From Mesotoga prima MesG1.Ag.4.2 (GTDB lineage: Bacteria; Thermotogota; Thermotogae; Petrotogales; Kosmotogaceae), in NCBI RefSeq assembly GCF_000147715.2, contig NC_017934.1, positions 248,001 to 312,000 on the forward strand: a DNA stretch of 64,000 bases, given 5' to 3'. Below are positions 29,275-39,183 of the stretch, one piece after another. The notes under the pieces were generated by a model, which ran no database searches, was not told the origin of the DNA, and worked only from the letters and a program-made list of their open reading frames with translations. Each line of letters starts with the position of its first letter. Positions within the stretch are counted from its first letter, which is position 1. The position numbers and the translations under genes are program-made.

Positions 29275-29658
29275 TTATTGCCGTGTGTTATCCTCGTCTT
29301 TGACGAGATCTCTGTATGTGTACCTTGTTGCGTTCAACCATAGGTCCTCGAGAGAATAGAACTCTCTTCCCTTCTTACTGAAAATGTGGACGATGAAATA
29401 ACCACCGTCAATCACCATCCAGTTGTAACCCTTGCCTTTATCGTAGTAGATAATCTCTACGGCTTCCCTTTCAATGTATTGCAGTATCGCCTCCCGGAGC
29501 GAGTCCATATGAGGGTCGGAATTTGCCGTAGTCACCACGAAATAATCTGCAAGGTTTGACACCTTCGAGACATCAAGTATTACTATGTCTTCTCCAAGTT
29601 TTTCGTCAATTATCTCAGCAATTTCCTTAACTACTTTATCCAAGATTGATTCCCCCAT
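29275..29658 (-). CDS. rsfS: Ribosomal silencing factor RsfS
   Basis: About 127 residues matching the RsfS/Iojap family: [25 protein letters not shown], then [31 protein letters not shown]. RsfS binds L14 (uL14) and blocks 30S-50S joining under nutrient limitation. The start is uncertain: ATG at 29658, GTG at 29667 or a downstream TTG, none with an ideal ribosome binding site. It sits 79 nt upstream of rpsB, so the two may be co-transcribed. Confidence 0.9.
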   Translation of the reverse strand: MGESILDKVVKEIAEIIDEKLGEDIVILDVSKVSNLADYFVVTTANSDPHMDSLREAILQYIEREAVEIIYYDKGKGYNWMVIDGGYFIVHIFSKKGREFYSLEDLWLNATRYTYRDLVKDEDNTRQ

Positions 29659-29962
29659 TATAGACACGTTCTCAGTTCTCCGTCGACCGTCCGCCTAATT
29701 CACAAAATTCTCAAGCCCATTTCACTGATCATGAATAGACACTTGCCCACGAACGAATAGCCGAACTTTCTTACTACTCCTGAAGGTCCCTTTGATGGAC
29801 ACAGGACTCATCGAGGAGGTACTCTCTGAAGATCACACTCCCCGGTTCAAGCAGGACTCAGTAGATTTCTTTCGCTTTCATTCCAGAGTAGTAGCTTCAA
29901 CTCATATGTTTCATACAATCCCTGTTTCATCTATCATGTTACACTAATCGTCAGATTTAACT

Positions 29963-31789
29963 CTATTCAACTGTGACGCTCTTTGCTAGATTTCTAGGTT
30001 TGTCGGGATCAAGTCCCTTCTTGACGGCGATATAGTATGCAAAGAGCTGTAGATAGGGTGACATAACGAGCGGATAAATTGGATCCAGAACTCGCGGTAC
30101 CTCTATTCGGCTGTTTACCGACTTTGCTACTTCCTTGTCATTCTCGGAGCACAGAGCCAGTACCTTGGCGTCTCTGGCCCGTGTCTCCATGATATTTGAA
30201 ATCATCTTCGATTTCAGTTCGTCTTCGGGGACAATTGCAAAGACCGGGAAGTCTTTGTCAAGCAACGCAATCGGCCCATGTTTCAGTTCTCCGGCCTGAT
30301 AACCGCTGGCGTGAATATAGCTTATCTCTTTGAGCTTCAAAGCTCCTTCAAGAGCGGATGCGTAGCTATATCCTCTACCTATGTACATGAAATGCTTATA
30401 ATCCGAGTGTTCGGCCGCCAATCTCTTACACTGCTCGTCTGCTGTTGGGAGAGTATTTTCGAATACGGTGGGCATTCCTTCCAGCTCGTTTACGATCTTC
30501 GGGATGTCGAACCCGCTTCTACCGGCAATGTCGGCAATGGCCGCTCCCAGGAGAAGCAAGACCGCCAGCTGGGCAACATAAGTCTTGGTCGCAGCAACAC
30601 CTATCTCGGGACCGGCATTTATGTAGATTACCGCATCGCTTTCTCTTGAGATAGTTGACCCAACGACATTTGTAAGGGAAATGATCTTTGTTCCAAGCTT
30701 CTTTGCTTTCCTAATGCCCTCAAGAGTGTCTGCCGTCTCTCCGGATTGTGAAATCGCGACCACGAGATCGCTAAACCCTTCCTGCAATCTTCTGTATCGA
30801 AATTCTGAAGCGACTTCAACCTCTGCTCTTATTTCTGTATAGTCCTGGAGGAATCTTTGAAAGACCAACCCGGCGTGAAAACTCGTACCACATGCAAGAA
30901 TAGTGAGCGATCTGGCCTTCTCTATTTCCTCTCTTAGATGCTCGATCTCATTGAAGTTCGGCACGCCACCCCGTATCCTGCCCATCAGGGCATTCCTCAA
31001 AGTCTGGGGCTCTTCGAATATCTCCTTGAGCATGAAGTGCTCGTAACCGCTCTTTTCCGCAGAGTCTTCACTCCAGGTTATCTTGGTGGAGGGTTTTCTG
31101 ACGCTCGTTCCGTCCATTCTGGATATGCTTATGCCTTCCGGGCGAATAACCACGAACTCTCCATCATCGACGAAGTATACGTCTCTTATATACTTCAATA
31201 AAGGTGTGACATCTGAGGCGAGAAACCCGCTCTCCCCGGTAGATCCTACAACGAGAGGACTGCCTTTTCTTGCTGCGACAATTACGTCGGGATGATCCTG
31301 ATGAACTACGCCGATAGCGTAGGCGCCTTCAAGATCCAGCAGAGCATGTCTGACTGCGGAAATTATATCTCCCGAATAGTGTTCTTCGATGAGATGGGCG
31401 ATAGTCTCTGTATCAGTAACAGATTTAAAAATATGCCCCTTTTTCTCGAGATCGAGACGAAGAACATCGTAGTTCTCAATAATCCCGTTGTGCACAACTG
31501 CAATCTTTCCGGTGCAATCCGTATGAGGGTGCGCATTGAAATCGGAGGGGCCTCCGTGAGTAGCCCATCTGGTATGGGCAATACCCTGAATTACATTCGA
31601 GTCAAGATCGTCCCCAAGAAGCTTCTCGAGGGATGAAATCATCCCAACGGCCTTCATTACCCTGAGACCGTCACGACTGTTAACTGCGACGCCGGCAGAA
31701 TCATAACCCCTGTATTCGAGCTTTTTCAAAGCATCGACAAGCTTCCTTATAGTAAGGTCTTTCCCTACCATCCCGACTATTCCGCACAA
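29963..31789 (-). CDS. glmS: Glutamine-fructose-6-phosphate aminotransferase (isomerizing)
   Basis: 608 residues. The N-terminal MCGIVGMVG gives the catalytic Cys next to the start. Glutaminase motifs (HTRWATHGGPSDFNAHPHTD, VHNGIIENY) are followed by two SIS domains (LACGTSFHAGLVFQ, ISQSGETADTL) and the C-terminal LAKSVTVE tail that closes the active site. It makes glucosamine-6-phosphate for peptidoglycan and amino sugars. Translation starts at TTG, one base after the plsX stop; the last plsX codons supply a GGGGGA ribosome binding site, so the genes are coupled. About 295 nt without a gene follow before rsfS. Confidence 0.97.
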   Translation of the reverse strand: MCGIVGMVGKDLTIRKLVDALKKLEYRGYDSAGVAVNSRDGLRVMKAVGMISSLEKLLGDDLDSNVIQGIAHTRWATHGGPSDFNAHPHTDCTGKIAVVHNGIIENYDVLRLDLEKKGHIFKSVTDTETIAHLIEEHYSGDIISAVRHALLDLEGAYAIGVVHQDHPDVIVAARKGSPLVVGSTGESGFLASDVTPLLKYIRDVYFVDDGEFVVIRPEGISISRMDGTSVRKPSTKITWSEDSAEKSGYEHFMLKEIFEEPQTLRNALMGRIRGGVPNFNEIEHLREEIEKARSLTILACGTSFHAGLVFQRFLQDYTEIRAEVEVASEFRYRRLQEGFSDLVVAISQSGETADTLEGIRKAKKLGTKIISLTNVVGSTISRESDAVIYINAGPEIGVAATKTYVAQLAVLLLLGAAIADIAGRSGFDIPKIVNELEGMPTVFENTLPTADEQCKRLAAEHSDYKHFMYIGRGYSYASALEGALKLKEISYIHASGYQAGELKHGPIALLDKDFPVFAIVPEDELKSKMISNIMETRARDAKVLALCSENDKEVAKSVNSRIEVPRVLDPIYPLVMSPYLQLFAYYIAVKKGLDPDKPRNLAKSVTVE

Positions 31790-31790
31790 A

Positions 31791-32789
31791 TCACTTTCCC
31801 CCGAGTTTCTCTTCTAGCTTTTTTATCAAGTCGCCTTTCACTCCCTGGTAAGCGACTCTGATTGCATTCTTTATTGCAAGGGCGTTTGAATTTCCATGAG
31901 CCTTGACAACCGCTCCCTTGACTCCGAGAATGAATGCCCCGCCGTATTCGCTGGGATCCATCGTTTTTTTCAGTCTTCCGAGCGCACGTTTGAGAAAGAG
32001 AGCACCTATAATTCCAAAAAGACCACTTTTCTTGATCTCTTTCTTAAGCGTGGCGGAAATCAACTTGCCCGTTCCTTCCATAGTCTTCATCGCGATATTG
32101 CCGTCAAACCCGCTGCAAACTACGACATCAACGTCTCCATAATTTATGTCGCGGCCTTCGACGTTTCCCGCAAAGGAGTCGCCCAGATCATTCTTGAGAT
32201 AATCAAAGGCAAGTTTCGTGAGTTCCGTTCCCTTCTCCTGCTCTTCTCCGACATTGAGCAGCCCTACCTTCGGTTTTTCTCTCCCTAGGAGTTTCGCGTA
32301 CTCATAACCCATAGTGCCGAAATCCCTCAAGTGTTCTGCCCTCGCCTCGGCATTTGCTCCCGCATCGATCAGTATGGTGAAGCCATTCTTGGAAGGAACA
32401 AGAACCGCAATTGCTCCACGATCGACGCCCTTGATCCTGCCCACGACAAAGAGCGCCGCCGCAAGCACTCCACCGGTGTTACCTGCAGATACCAGAGCAT
32501 CGGCATTCGCATCTTTTACTTGAATAGCTGCCTTGTATAGAGAAGTCTCTTTTTTTCTGAGCAAAAGAGAAGGTTTCTCCGACATTGGAAAAACCTCTCT
32601 GGCATCTACTATTGAAATTCTTGAGGTCTCAGGAGATTCTTTTATCAGAGGTTTGAGATCCTCTTCTCTGCCTACCAGTAATATTTCGAGATCCTGAAAC
32701 TCCTTCAAAGCAAGAAAGGCACCGTCTACGTTGACCTGAGGAGCATTATCTCCACCAAAGGCATCGAGGGCAATTCTTATGCTTTGCAT
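31791..32789 (-). CDS. plsX: Phosphate acyltransferase PlsX
   Basis: 332 residues, the usual PlsX length. It opens IRIALDAFGGDNAPQ and holds VSAGNTGG, LIDAGANAEAR and SGFDGNIAMKTMEGTGK. PlsX converts acyl-ACP to acyl-phosphate, the first step of phospholipid synthesis by the PlsX/PlsY route. The order yceD-rpmF-plsX is a standard bacterial operon. Here plsX begins 3 nt after the rpmF stop and runs into glmS, linking lipid and cell-wall precursor supply. The plsC gene for the next acylation is at 61398-62150. Confidence 0.97.
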   Translation of the reverse strand: MQSIRIALDAFGGDNAPQVNVDGAFLALKEFQDLEILLVGREEDLKPLIKESPETSRISIVDAREVFPMSEKPSLLLRKKETSLYKAAIQVKDANADALVSAGNTGGVLAAALFVVGRIKGVDRGAIAVLVPSKNGFTILIDAGANAEARAEHLRDFGTMGYEYAKLLGREKPKVGLLNVGEEQEKGTELTKLAFDYLKNDLGDSFAGNVEGRDINYGDVDVVVCSGFDGNIAMKTMEGTGKLISATLKKEIKKSGLFGIIGALFLKRALGRLKKTMDPSEYGGAFILGVKGAVVKAHGNSNALAIKNAIRVAYQGVKGDLIKKLEEKLGGK

Positions 32790-32792
32790 TTA

Positions 32793-32975
32793 TTACTCAC
32801 CGATCTCAAGAATCTGTCTTCCTCCATAGTAGCCACAATGTAGACAAACCCTGTGTGGCTGTTTTGGTTCACCGCAGTTTGGGCACGTAGAAACAGCGAC
32901 CTTTATTGAGCTATACATTTTTGCTCGCTTCAAGTGAGTCCTGCTTCTGCTTCTTTTTTGCTTTGGAACGGCCAC
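32793..32975 (-). CDS. rpmF: 50S ribosomal protein L32
   Basis: 60 residues starting MAVPKQKRSRSRTHLKRA, with a GTG start behind GGAGG. Two CxxC pairs (CPNCGEPK and CLHCGYYGG) form the zinc-ribbon version of L32. It lies between yceD and plsX as in many bacteria. Confidence 0.97.
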   Translation of the reverse strand: MAVPKQKRSRSRTHLKRAKMYSSIKVAVSTCPNCGEPKQPHRVCLHCGYYGGRQILEIGE

Positions 32976-32992
32976 GCTAATCCCTCCAATAT

Positions 32993-33529
32993 CTAACTCT
33001 TCAATTTTCCCTTAAGCTCAGCTATCGCTTTGTGCCAGCCATCAGGCATTTCTTCCTTCTTCTGGCAAGAATGATTTGGCTCCTCGTTAAGATCCGCTCC
33101 GCAAAACGGACAAAGACCTGCACAATCCTTTTTACAGAGAACCTTCTGAGGAACCTCAACAATTATAGCCTCAATTACTCGATCTGACAAGTCCAGGAGA
33201 TCGCCTTCAAGTGGCAAGAGATTCTCCAAATCATCGCCTGCGCCTTCTCTTACTAGTGGAAGAGAATCCCTTTGCACATATGTTGCCTCAACTGTTCCTT
33301 CAACTGGAATGGATACTACTTTCAGACAGCGGGCGCATCTGTCTTCTACGACGGTTTTTACGGAACCGGTAACGATAATCGAATCTTTATCTTTGTAAAG
33401 CTCGATGTGCACATCTACGTTGCTCAAGAGCTTGATCTCATCAGTGAAACCCGGATCCAGAACTAAATCTATAGTCTTCTTGAATTCGAAACTGTTGAGA
33501 TCAACAATCAACTCATGAATCTTAGCCAT
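32993..33529 (-). CDS. yceD: DUF177 (YceD-like) protein
   Basis: About 178 residues. The ATG at 33529 is chosen because AGAGGTGATT lies just upstream; the longer frame to 33580 adds an unsupported 17-residue leader. DUF177 features are a CARCLKVV-type Cys pair in the middle and a C-terminal CKKDCAGLCPFCGADLNEE cluster, likely zinc-binding. YceD-family proteins are linked to 23S rRNA accumulation and always sit beside rpmF. It leads the rpmF-plsX-glmS operon. Confidence 0.9.
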   Translation of the reverse strand: MAKIHELIVDLNSFEFKKTIDLVLDPGFTDEIKLLSNVDVHIELYKDKDSIIVTGSVKTVVEDRCARCLKVVSIPVEGTVEATYVQRDSLPLVREGAGDDLENLLPLEGDLLDLSDRVIEAIIVEVPQKVLCKKDCAGLCPFCGADLNEEPNHSCQKKEEMPDGWHKAIAELKGKLKS

Positions 33530-33587
33530 ACAAATCACCTCTGTGCCAGCAAATACTACAGCAAGGGTATTGCAAAACACTCTCGTT

Positions 33588-34277
33588 TCAATGAAGATAA
33601 GAAGAAAATTTCTTCATTCTGGATAGCAGATCTCTAGAGATCAAGTCGATATCGTCGGGACTCCTTTCCAGGGGATCTCCCAGTTTGATTTCGTCCACCT
33701 TAGAGAACCTATCTTGTACAAGTATTATATCCGTTGAAAGCCTGGCTGCCTCTGAAGGATCGTGAGTAACCATGATGATGCTGATTTTCCTGCCAGTCCA
33801 TAATTTCTGAATATCTTCGATGAGCCGATCCTTTATCACGACATCAAGAGAGTTGAAAGGCTCGTCCATGAGAATCAGATCGGGGTTGAATGCGAGTGCT
33901 CTTGCGATATTCAGTCTCCTCCTCATTCCACCGCTCAGTTGTGAAGGAAACTTATTCTCATGACCTTTTAGGCCCACAAACGAGAGGTACTCCACAGGAC
34001 TGGATTTTGGAGACACTATCGAGATGTTCTGGAAGGCGTTCAGCCATGGAATCAATCTGTCGTCCTGGAAAACAAATCCCAGCCTCTCGCTTTGGAGCTC
34101 GACCCTACCTGCATCCGGTTTCAGTATACCGCTTATCATTCTCAAAAGAGTCGTTTTTCCGCACCCCGAGCTTCCAAGAATTGTGAGAAAGAAATCGCCT
34201 TCAACAGAATAGGAGAATTTGTCTACTATTGTTTCTCCGTCGAAAGCCTTGCTGAGACTGCTAATTCTTAAGTGCAT
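33588..34277 (-). CDS. ABC transporter ATP-binding protein (SsuB/TauB type)
   Basis: 229 residues. Walker A GSSGCGKT at 35-42, signature [15 protein letters not shown], Walker [13 protein letters not shown], and H-loop [11 protein letters not shown]. The compact form and [20 protein letters not shown] match the nitrate/sulfonate/taurine importer branch. It overlaps the permease gene by 17 bp, so the two are translationally coupled. It energises import of an unidentified small substrate through the permease at 34261-35022. Confidence 0.9.
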   Translation of the reverse strand: MHLRISSLSKAFDGETIVDKFSYSVEGDFFLTILGSSGCGKTTLLRMISGILKPDAGRVELQSERLGFVFQDDRLIPWLNAFQNISIVSPKSSPVEYLSFVGLKGHENKFPSQLSGGMRRRLNIARALAFNPDLILMDEPFNSLDVVIKDRLIEDIQKLWTGRKISIIMVTHDPSEAARLSTDIILVQDRFSKVDEIKLGDPLERSPDDIDLISRDLLSRMKKFSSYLH

Positions 34278-35022
34278 ACCGACTACCCCTTTTGATGATC
34301 ATATCGAGAAGCCTTTCCGTTAAAATACCCAGAACAACAAGAACAAGTGTATACGCGAAGACCCTTTCTATGTTTATGGAGTATTTTGCGTCTGACATTG
34401 CTCTTCCTATCCCTGATGCTCCCACCATAAACTCGGCTACCGCAACTGATTTCCACATTATTCCTATTCCCGCTCTCATGGAAGATACGATAAAAGGAAA
34501 TGCAGAAGCGAGATAGATCTTTCCGAAGACTGTATTCCTGGGAATCTTGTAAATCTTGGCCATTTCGACAAGCTTCTTATCCACGTTTCTTACGCCCTCT
34601 GCTATGTTTATTGTGAAGATCGGAAACAAGGTAAGGAATACTATATATACAGGGGAGGAGAAGCCAACTCCCCACCAGAATATTGCCAGGGCCAGCCACG
34701 ACACTATTGGTATAGATTGCAGGATAACTACTATCGGCTTAATCAGCTCATATAATACATCGATTAGTCCCATAACGAAACCAACAGCAAGGCCAAGACC
34801 CAGCGCAATGAACAATCCGAGGAATGCCTTTGCGCAAGTTTCCGCGATGTCCGACCAACCCTTCCTGCTCGAGATGATTCTTAGAAATTCTTCCATTGTC
34901 TCTAACGGGCCGGGCAACAACAGGTCGCTCGAGACTATTGCAGATGCGATGAACCACCCCAGCAGCAGAAAGCCTACCGAGACGATTGGGGCCAACGTCC
35001 TCTTTCTAGAAGAAGAGAGCAT
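34261..35022 (-). CDS. ABC transporter permease (SsuC/TauC type)
   Basis: About 253 residues with around six TM helices and the EAA-type loop ending [25 protein letters not shown], typical of binding-protein-dependent permeases for sulfonate, nitrate or thiamine-precursor substrates. The ATG at 35022 follows GGTGAT; an in-frame GTG at 35037 is the alternative. Either start overlaps the end of the binding-protein gene. It is the middle gene of a three-gene importer operon. Confidence 0.88.
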   Translation of the reverse strand: MLSSSRKRTLAPIVSVGFLLLGWFIASAIVSSDLLLPGPLETMEEFLRIISSRKGWSDIAETCAKAFLGLFIALGLGLAVGFVMGLIDVLYELIKPIVVILQSIPIVSWLALAIFWWGVGFSSPVYIVFLTLFPIFTINIAEGVRNVDKKLVEMAKIYKIPRNTVFGKIYLASAFPFIVSSMRAGIGIMWKSVAVAEFMVGASGIGRAMSDAKYSINIERVFAYTLVLVVLGILTERLLDMIIKRGSRYALKN

Positions 35023-35926
35023 CGATATCGAAATCACCCGTTAGCTCTGGATCAAGTTCCTTGAGTCTATTAAGGTAGATCGCAATGTCCTCTCTCGCAT
35101 CTTCGGCCGTCAAAAAGAGGAAACCTGCCGTATCCATTGCCTTTTGCAGTACCGGTGCAGGGAATCCGCCCATCTTTTCCGATACGGTTGCAGCGGTTTT
35201 TTCCCTGTTTGTAAGAGAGAGATTCATAGACTGCTGATACAGAAGCAGGAACGACTCCGCAACGCCTCTGTCGAGAGTGCCGCTGACGAATATTCCCGAT
35301 GTAGGGATGTTAATCCTCTGTTCGTTGAAACTCTCCCAAAGATCTTCTATTGGCATCGATCTTATCGAACCTTGCACACGTGTTTCGGCAAGCGATGCGA
35401 AGGGCTCGGGCACGAGAATTACCTTAGCCTTGCCCCCGGCGAGCAACTGAACTGCCTCTGCCCCACCGACATAGACAATATCCAGGTCTCTTCCGACTTC
35501 GTATCCCTTCGACTCGAGAGCACCGCGAAGGATAGTATCTGCAGTCTGCCCCGGTGCCTGAAGAGTATATACTTCTGTATCGACCAGGTCCTCAATGTCT
35601 TCTATCGTCTTTTCTGTAGATATGAAATAGAAACCGTTCCACATGCTGACGGCTGCTAGCTTTATGTCTACACCGGACGATGCGAGTTTAACCCCTACAG
35701 TGACGGGAAGAAGGGCAATTTGTGCCTTTTCGGTAACCATCATCGAAATAGCCTCATCTACGCTTCTCCAGAGATTGATCTCGAGACCGGGAATCTCTTC
35801 TGATAAATTAGAGGAGAGCAGCTCGGCTATCGGAATCAACGTTGGGCCCACTGGATTGATGTAATTCACCCCAAAAGAAAAGAGAGTGATGAAAAGCAGA
35901 GCTGACACTGCAACGAATTTCCTCAT
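35006..35926 (-). CDS. ABC transporter substrate-binding protein (NMT1/SsuA-like)
   Basis: About 306 residues. The ATG at 35926 is chosen because GGAGGTGG precedes it; the longer frame to 35956 adds residues outside that site. A signal peptide is followed by a two-lobe binding fold: NPVGPTLIPIAELL, MMVTEKAQIALLPVTVG, VYTLQAPGQTADTILRGAL and VILVPEPFASLAE. These are typical of NMT1/SsuA/TauA-like proteins. There is no lipobox. The ligand cannot be read from sequence. A TATAAT on this strand (35948-35953) is a possible -10 without a good -35. Confidence 0.85.
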   Translation of the reverse strand: MRKFVAVSALLFITLFSFGVNYINPVGPTLIPIAELLSSNLSEEIPGLEINLWRSVDEAISMMVTEKAQIALLPVTVGVKLASSGVDIKLAAVSMWNGFYFISTEKTIEDIEDLVDTEVYTLQAPGQTADTILRGALESKGYEVGRDLDIVYVGGAEAVQLLAGGKAKVILVPEPFASLAETRVQGSIRSMPIEDLWESFNEQRINIPTSGIFVSGTLDRGVAESFLLLYQQSMNLSLTNREKTAATVSEKMGGFPAPVLQKAMDTAGFLFLTAEDAREDIAIYLNRLKELDPELTGDFDIDALFF

Positions 35927-36080
35927 TAAGAACCACCTCCATACCCAATTATACACTGAATTAGCGTCTCCGACGACGGCTTATCAGCTATGAAGGCCAA
36001 ATTGAGAGCCCGGAGCCGAATTTGCGATCTCAGCGTGCTTTTTTCTCCCGCAAAGGCCAAGATCGCCCTCTATGAGGAGT

Positions 36081-36109
36081 TTGGTAATTTGAGCTCTGAG
36101 TGGTAGAAT
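36081..36109 (+). promoter_or_regulatory. hup promoter
   Basis: TTGGTA (36081-36086), a 17-bp spacer and TAGAAT (36104-36109), about 25 nt before the GGGGGGAA ribosome binding site of hup. Confidence 0.55.
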
Positions 36110-36142
36110 AATAGCGACATCTCATGCGAAGGGGGGAACAGA

Positions 36143-36415
36143 ATGAACAAAAAAGAACTCATCGCTGAAATCGCTGAGAAAACAGGTGTTACTAAGAAGG
36201 ATGCTGGAAAGACCCTTGACACGGTGATCGACATCATCGAGAAGACTCTTTCAAAGGGTGATGTCGTAAGACTTGTTGGCTTTGGCACATTTATGGTGGC
36301 GTCAAGGAAGGCCAGAAAGGGTGTCAATCCGAGAACCAAGAAGCCCATCACTATACCGGGCGGAAAAGTTCCGAAATTTGTACCTGGAAAGGAACTGAAG
36401 GAAAAGGTAAAATAG
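36143..36415 (+). CDS. hup: DNA-binding protein HU
   Basis: 90 residues, full HU length. It starts MNKKELIAEIAEKTGVTKKDA and contains VVRLVGFGTFMVASRKARKG, then NPRTKKPITIPGGKVPKFVPGKEL, the DNA-gripping beta-arm with its conserved Pro. It bends and compacts DNA as a dimer. It has its own promoter and a strong terminator, so it is monocistronic. Confidence 0.97.
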   Translation: MNKKELIAEIAEKTGVTKKDAGKTLDTVIDIIEKTLSKGDVVRLVGFGTFMVASRKARKGVNPRTKKPITIPGGKVPKFVPGKELKEKVK

Positions 36416-36428
36416 TGTCGTGGACTCT

Positions 36429-36460
36429 GCGGCGGCCGGAGTTGCCGCCGCTTTTGTTTT
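36429..36460 (+). terminator. Intrinsic terminator of hup
   Basis: Stem GCGGCGGC (36429-36436) and GCCGCCGC (36444-36451), loop CGGAGTT, followed by CTTTTGTTTT. Confidence 0.92.
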
Positions 36461-36472
36461 GGAGTGAAGGAT

Positions 36473-37360
36473 TTGAAAGGATTATGGTTTTTTCTTATTG
36501 TCTTGATCATTGTTGTGGCCTTGGGTTCTTTCTTTAATATCTATTTTCTGAAGCAGTTCGGCGATGAAATGATTTCTAGCCTAAGCACGAGAGAGATCGA
36601 GAGCAAACTTCAGCTGATGTCTGAAAGAGTCTCCCTCCTTAACACGAATTTAGATTCTCTTTCCTCTGTTGAAGTGAGGGAGGATCTTTCGAGAATCATT
36701 ACGGACTTCGAAAGAATAATCGCAGATATTAACTATGTCTCGAACTCCTTGAGCAGTAATCCCGTGCTTGATTCCATCGCACAGCTTTCTTCAGATTTGA
36801 AGCTGATAAAGAGATCCATCGACTCACTGGACAGTGGAGAAAGCGTAGACTATTCGACTCAAATTGAAGGGGTACGGGGAAAGATCGTATCTCTCGAGTG
36901 GCAGGTTGAAGAGCTGAAGAAGCTGCTCGAATCTAGCACAGCTGATCTGAAGAAATCGGTCATGAATGTTAACGCGTTTTCAAGTCAGGCTGATCAGTCT
37001 TATAAAGAGGAAGTCGGAAAAGGCGTTCGCATAAGAATAGAATCGGGCTTCAAGGGGAGCAGCATTCTTCATGACAGCGATATCCTGATGATCTTGAACG
37101 AGTTATATGCTCTGAGGGCCACGGAGATCTCGCTCAACGGTAAGAGGATAATGCCATACACATATGTACGCTGTGTAGGTGCAACTGTTATAATTAATGA
37201 TGAACCGACTCAAATTTCGCCCATTGTGATAGAGGTTTTGGGCGAGTATGATTATCTTGTTTCCGGTCTGGGTCTCATGAAGGAGTTTTTTGCAGGCAGG
37301 GAGATTGACATGACTTTTCTGCCTCTTGAATTTATCACTATTCCCGCGGGAGGGGGTTGA
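36473..37360 (+). CDS. DUF881-family membrane protein with coiled coil
   Basis: The TTG at 36473 is preferred because GGAG (36461-36464) would overlap the GTG at 36464. An N-terminal TM helix is followed by an alpha-helical, probably coiled-coil stretch (about 30-165). The C-terminal part is DUF881-like: GKGVRIRIESGF, HDSDILMILNELYALRATEISLNGKRI and RCVGATVIINDEP. DUF881 proteins (YlxW/YlxX) are often coded near cell-division or envelope genes; their activity is unknown. It overlaps the next gene's frame, whose likely start at 37366 is 5 nt after this stop. Together with the two following genes it forms a coupled envelope operon. Confidence 0.8.
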   Translation: MKGLWFFLIVLIIVVALGSFFNIYFLKQFGDEMISSLSTREIESKLQLMSERVSLLNTNLDSLSSVEVREDLSRIITDFERIIADINYVSNSLSSNPVLDSIAQLSSDLKLIKRSIDSLDSGESVDYSTQIEGVRGKIVSLEWQVEELKKLLESSTADLKKSVMNVNAFSSQADQSYKEEVGKGVRIRIESGFKGSSILHDSDILMILNELYALRATEISLNGKRIMPYTYVRCVGATVIINDEPTQISPIVIEVLGEYDYLVSGLGLMKEFFAGREIDMTFLPLEFITIPAGGG

Positions 37361-37365
37361 TTCAG

Positions 37366-39183
37366 TTGAGAAAAAGTGCCCTTCTATTTCTTCTGGTACT
37401 TATCATGGTTTTCTTCACGGGGTGTGACTTCCCGTTTATTACGAGGGATGATTTTACCCAAAGAATGGATGCGCTCGAACAAAAAATCGATTCTCTGGCA
37501 GCTGGCCAGAAGAAGCTTGCCCAGCTAGAGGATGCCGTCGAGGAGCTTGCTTTCAGGATAAATTTCGTTCAGGCAATTGAACCTACATATGCCGGTTATG
37601 AAGAACTTGAGGCTGTTAGGGCGGAGCTTCAGATAATCAAGAACATGCTTGCCGAGTCGGTTATAGATTCCGCATCTTCCGCAGCGATCGTTAAGACACT
37701 CTACGACAAGATCGACGGAGTTCTAACCAGTACTGTGGAAAACAACATAATTACTCGGGAAATCGATGACCTGAACAGAAAGGTACAGGCGCTTGAATCA
37801 CTAAACTCTTCGAGGTACTCGGAGTTGGTTCAGAGAATCTCCGAGATTGGCACTTACGATAGTTCCATTGACGAGGCGAAGTATGAAGAGCTGCTCCAGA
37901 GGATCGAGGAGATAAAGAGCGCAGAAGTTGTCGTTGTACAGCAGGAATCCGATGAAGATGATCGCAGGTACGAAGAACTCGTTAACAAGGTTGAGGAGCT
38001 CGCCGCCAGAACCGATATCTCCGTTCTTGACAGCGCTAAGTATGATTCCTTGGCAAAAAGACTTGCCGAGCTGGAGCAGACCGTAGGTTCATCTGTGATA
38101 GATTCTGAGGTCTTCAACGAACTCGTTTCTAGAATTGACGAAATGGATTCCAGAACGCGCGAACTCGCCGATAATCTCCAGAGCATTGAGCGGCAGGAGG
38201 AGCCTGAAGAGAAGAACTTTGTGACGATGGCCACTTTCCTGGGAGAGATTTCCGATATAAGAAGCAGGCTCGGTGCAGCCGCATACGAGACAATTGAACC
38301 GACTTCCCATGTATCTTACATTGTTAAATCGGGCGATAACCTGTGGAGCATTGCTCAAGCGTATGGGGTAACGGTGGAACAGCTTAAGGCGATGAATCCT
38401 GAAATCAAGAACTGGGATCTGATCTATCGTGGCGATGAGATAAAGATCCCGCTTTCTCTGGACAATCTCATGGCCAAGGCTTCCATTGCCACTCATTTTG
38501 GACTGAATCTTGGCGTGGATTTTCTTGTGGATTCGATAGAATCTAATTTCGGAAGCTATGACTATGGTTATGCAAATCCCGGTATGGACCTTACCGTGCC
38601 TCCAGGCTCAAGAATCACGGCTTTTCTTCCGGGAAAGGTCATACTTTCGGAAAGAGTAAATGATTTGTATGGCGAGATGGTTGTGGTGGACCACGGAAAC
38701 AACATGAAGACCGTATACGCGCGTCTGGGCAGCCGCATGGTTATGAAGGGTGATTTTGTCAGGGTTGGGGATACTATCGGATCGGCCTCGGACGCCAAAG
38801 GAAATCTTCATTTCGAGTTCTGGAAAGCCGATGTGCCTGTCAATCCAGCCGATATAATATTCGAGAATGTCGGGACTTTCGAAGTGACTATGTACACCGA
38901 ATGGGATGATGCAAAGAATCCTACGTCGCCATCATTCAAGATGACTGCGAGCGGCGATTTCGTTAAGGGATATAGAACGGTAGCAGCAGATCCAGTTGTA
39001 ATTCCTCTTGGTTCAATTGTCTATATTCCGTTCTTCTCATCTTCTCCAAACAAGGGTTTCTTTGTTGTGGAGGATACCGGGAGCTCGATCAAAGGAAATA
39101 AGATCGATGTATATACCCATGACTTCGATACGGCATCGAATTTCAAAGAGGATCTTCTTGTGTACGTGGTGAAGAAGCCTTGA
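37366..39183 (+). CDS. Lipoprotein with coiled coil, LysM, degenerate M23 and 3D domains
   Basis: About 605 residues. The TTG at 37366 is 9 nt after GGGGG; the TTG at 37357 touches that motif. The lipobox is FFTGC. Residues about 25-300 are coiled coil with repeated YxELxxRIxEI heptads. A LysM domain (about 318-363, YIVKSGDNLWSIAQAYGV) binds glycan. An M23-like domain follows, but its first zinc His is Asn404 (NPGMD instead of HxGxD; Asp408 kept) and the HxH pair reads N480-L-H482, so it should not bind zinc normally. The last ~100 residues are a 3D domain (EDTGSSIKGNKIDVY), the barrel of MltA/RpfB-type proteins. Likely a peptidoglycan-binding scaffold or activator, perhaps with lytic activity only in the 3D domain. 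Confidence 0.82.
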   Translation: MRKSALLFLLVLIMVFFTGCDFPFITRDDFTQRMDALEQKIDSLAAGQKKLAQLEDAVEELAFRINFVQAIEPTYAGYEELEAVRAELQIIKNMLAESVIDSASSAAIVKTLYDKIDGVLTSTVENNIITREIDDLNRKVQALESLNSSRYSELVQRISEIGTYDSSIDEAKYEELLQRIEEIKSAEVVVVQQESDEDDRRYEELVNKVEELAARTDISVLDSAKYDSLAKRLAELEQTVGSSVIDSEVFNELVSRIDEMDSRTRELADNLQSIERQEEPEEKNFVTMATFLGEISDIRSRLGAAAYETIEPTSHVSYIVKSGDNLWSIAQAYGVTVEQLKAMNPEIKNWDLIYRGDEIKIPLSLDNLMAKASIATHFGLNLGVDFLVDSIESNFGSYDYGYANPGMDLTVPPGSRITAFLPGKVILSERVNDLYGEMVVVDHGNNMKTVYARLGSRMVMKGDFVRVGDTIGSASDAKGNLHFEFWKADVPVNPADIIFENVGTFEVTMYTEWDDAKNPTSPSFKMTASGDFVKGYRTVAADPVVIPLGSIVYIPFFSSSPNKGFFVVEDTGSSIKGNKIDVYTHDFDTASNFKEDLLVYVVKKP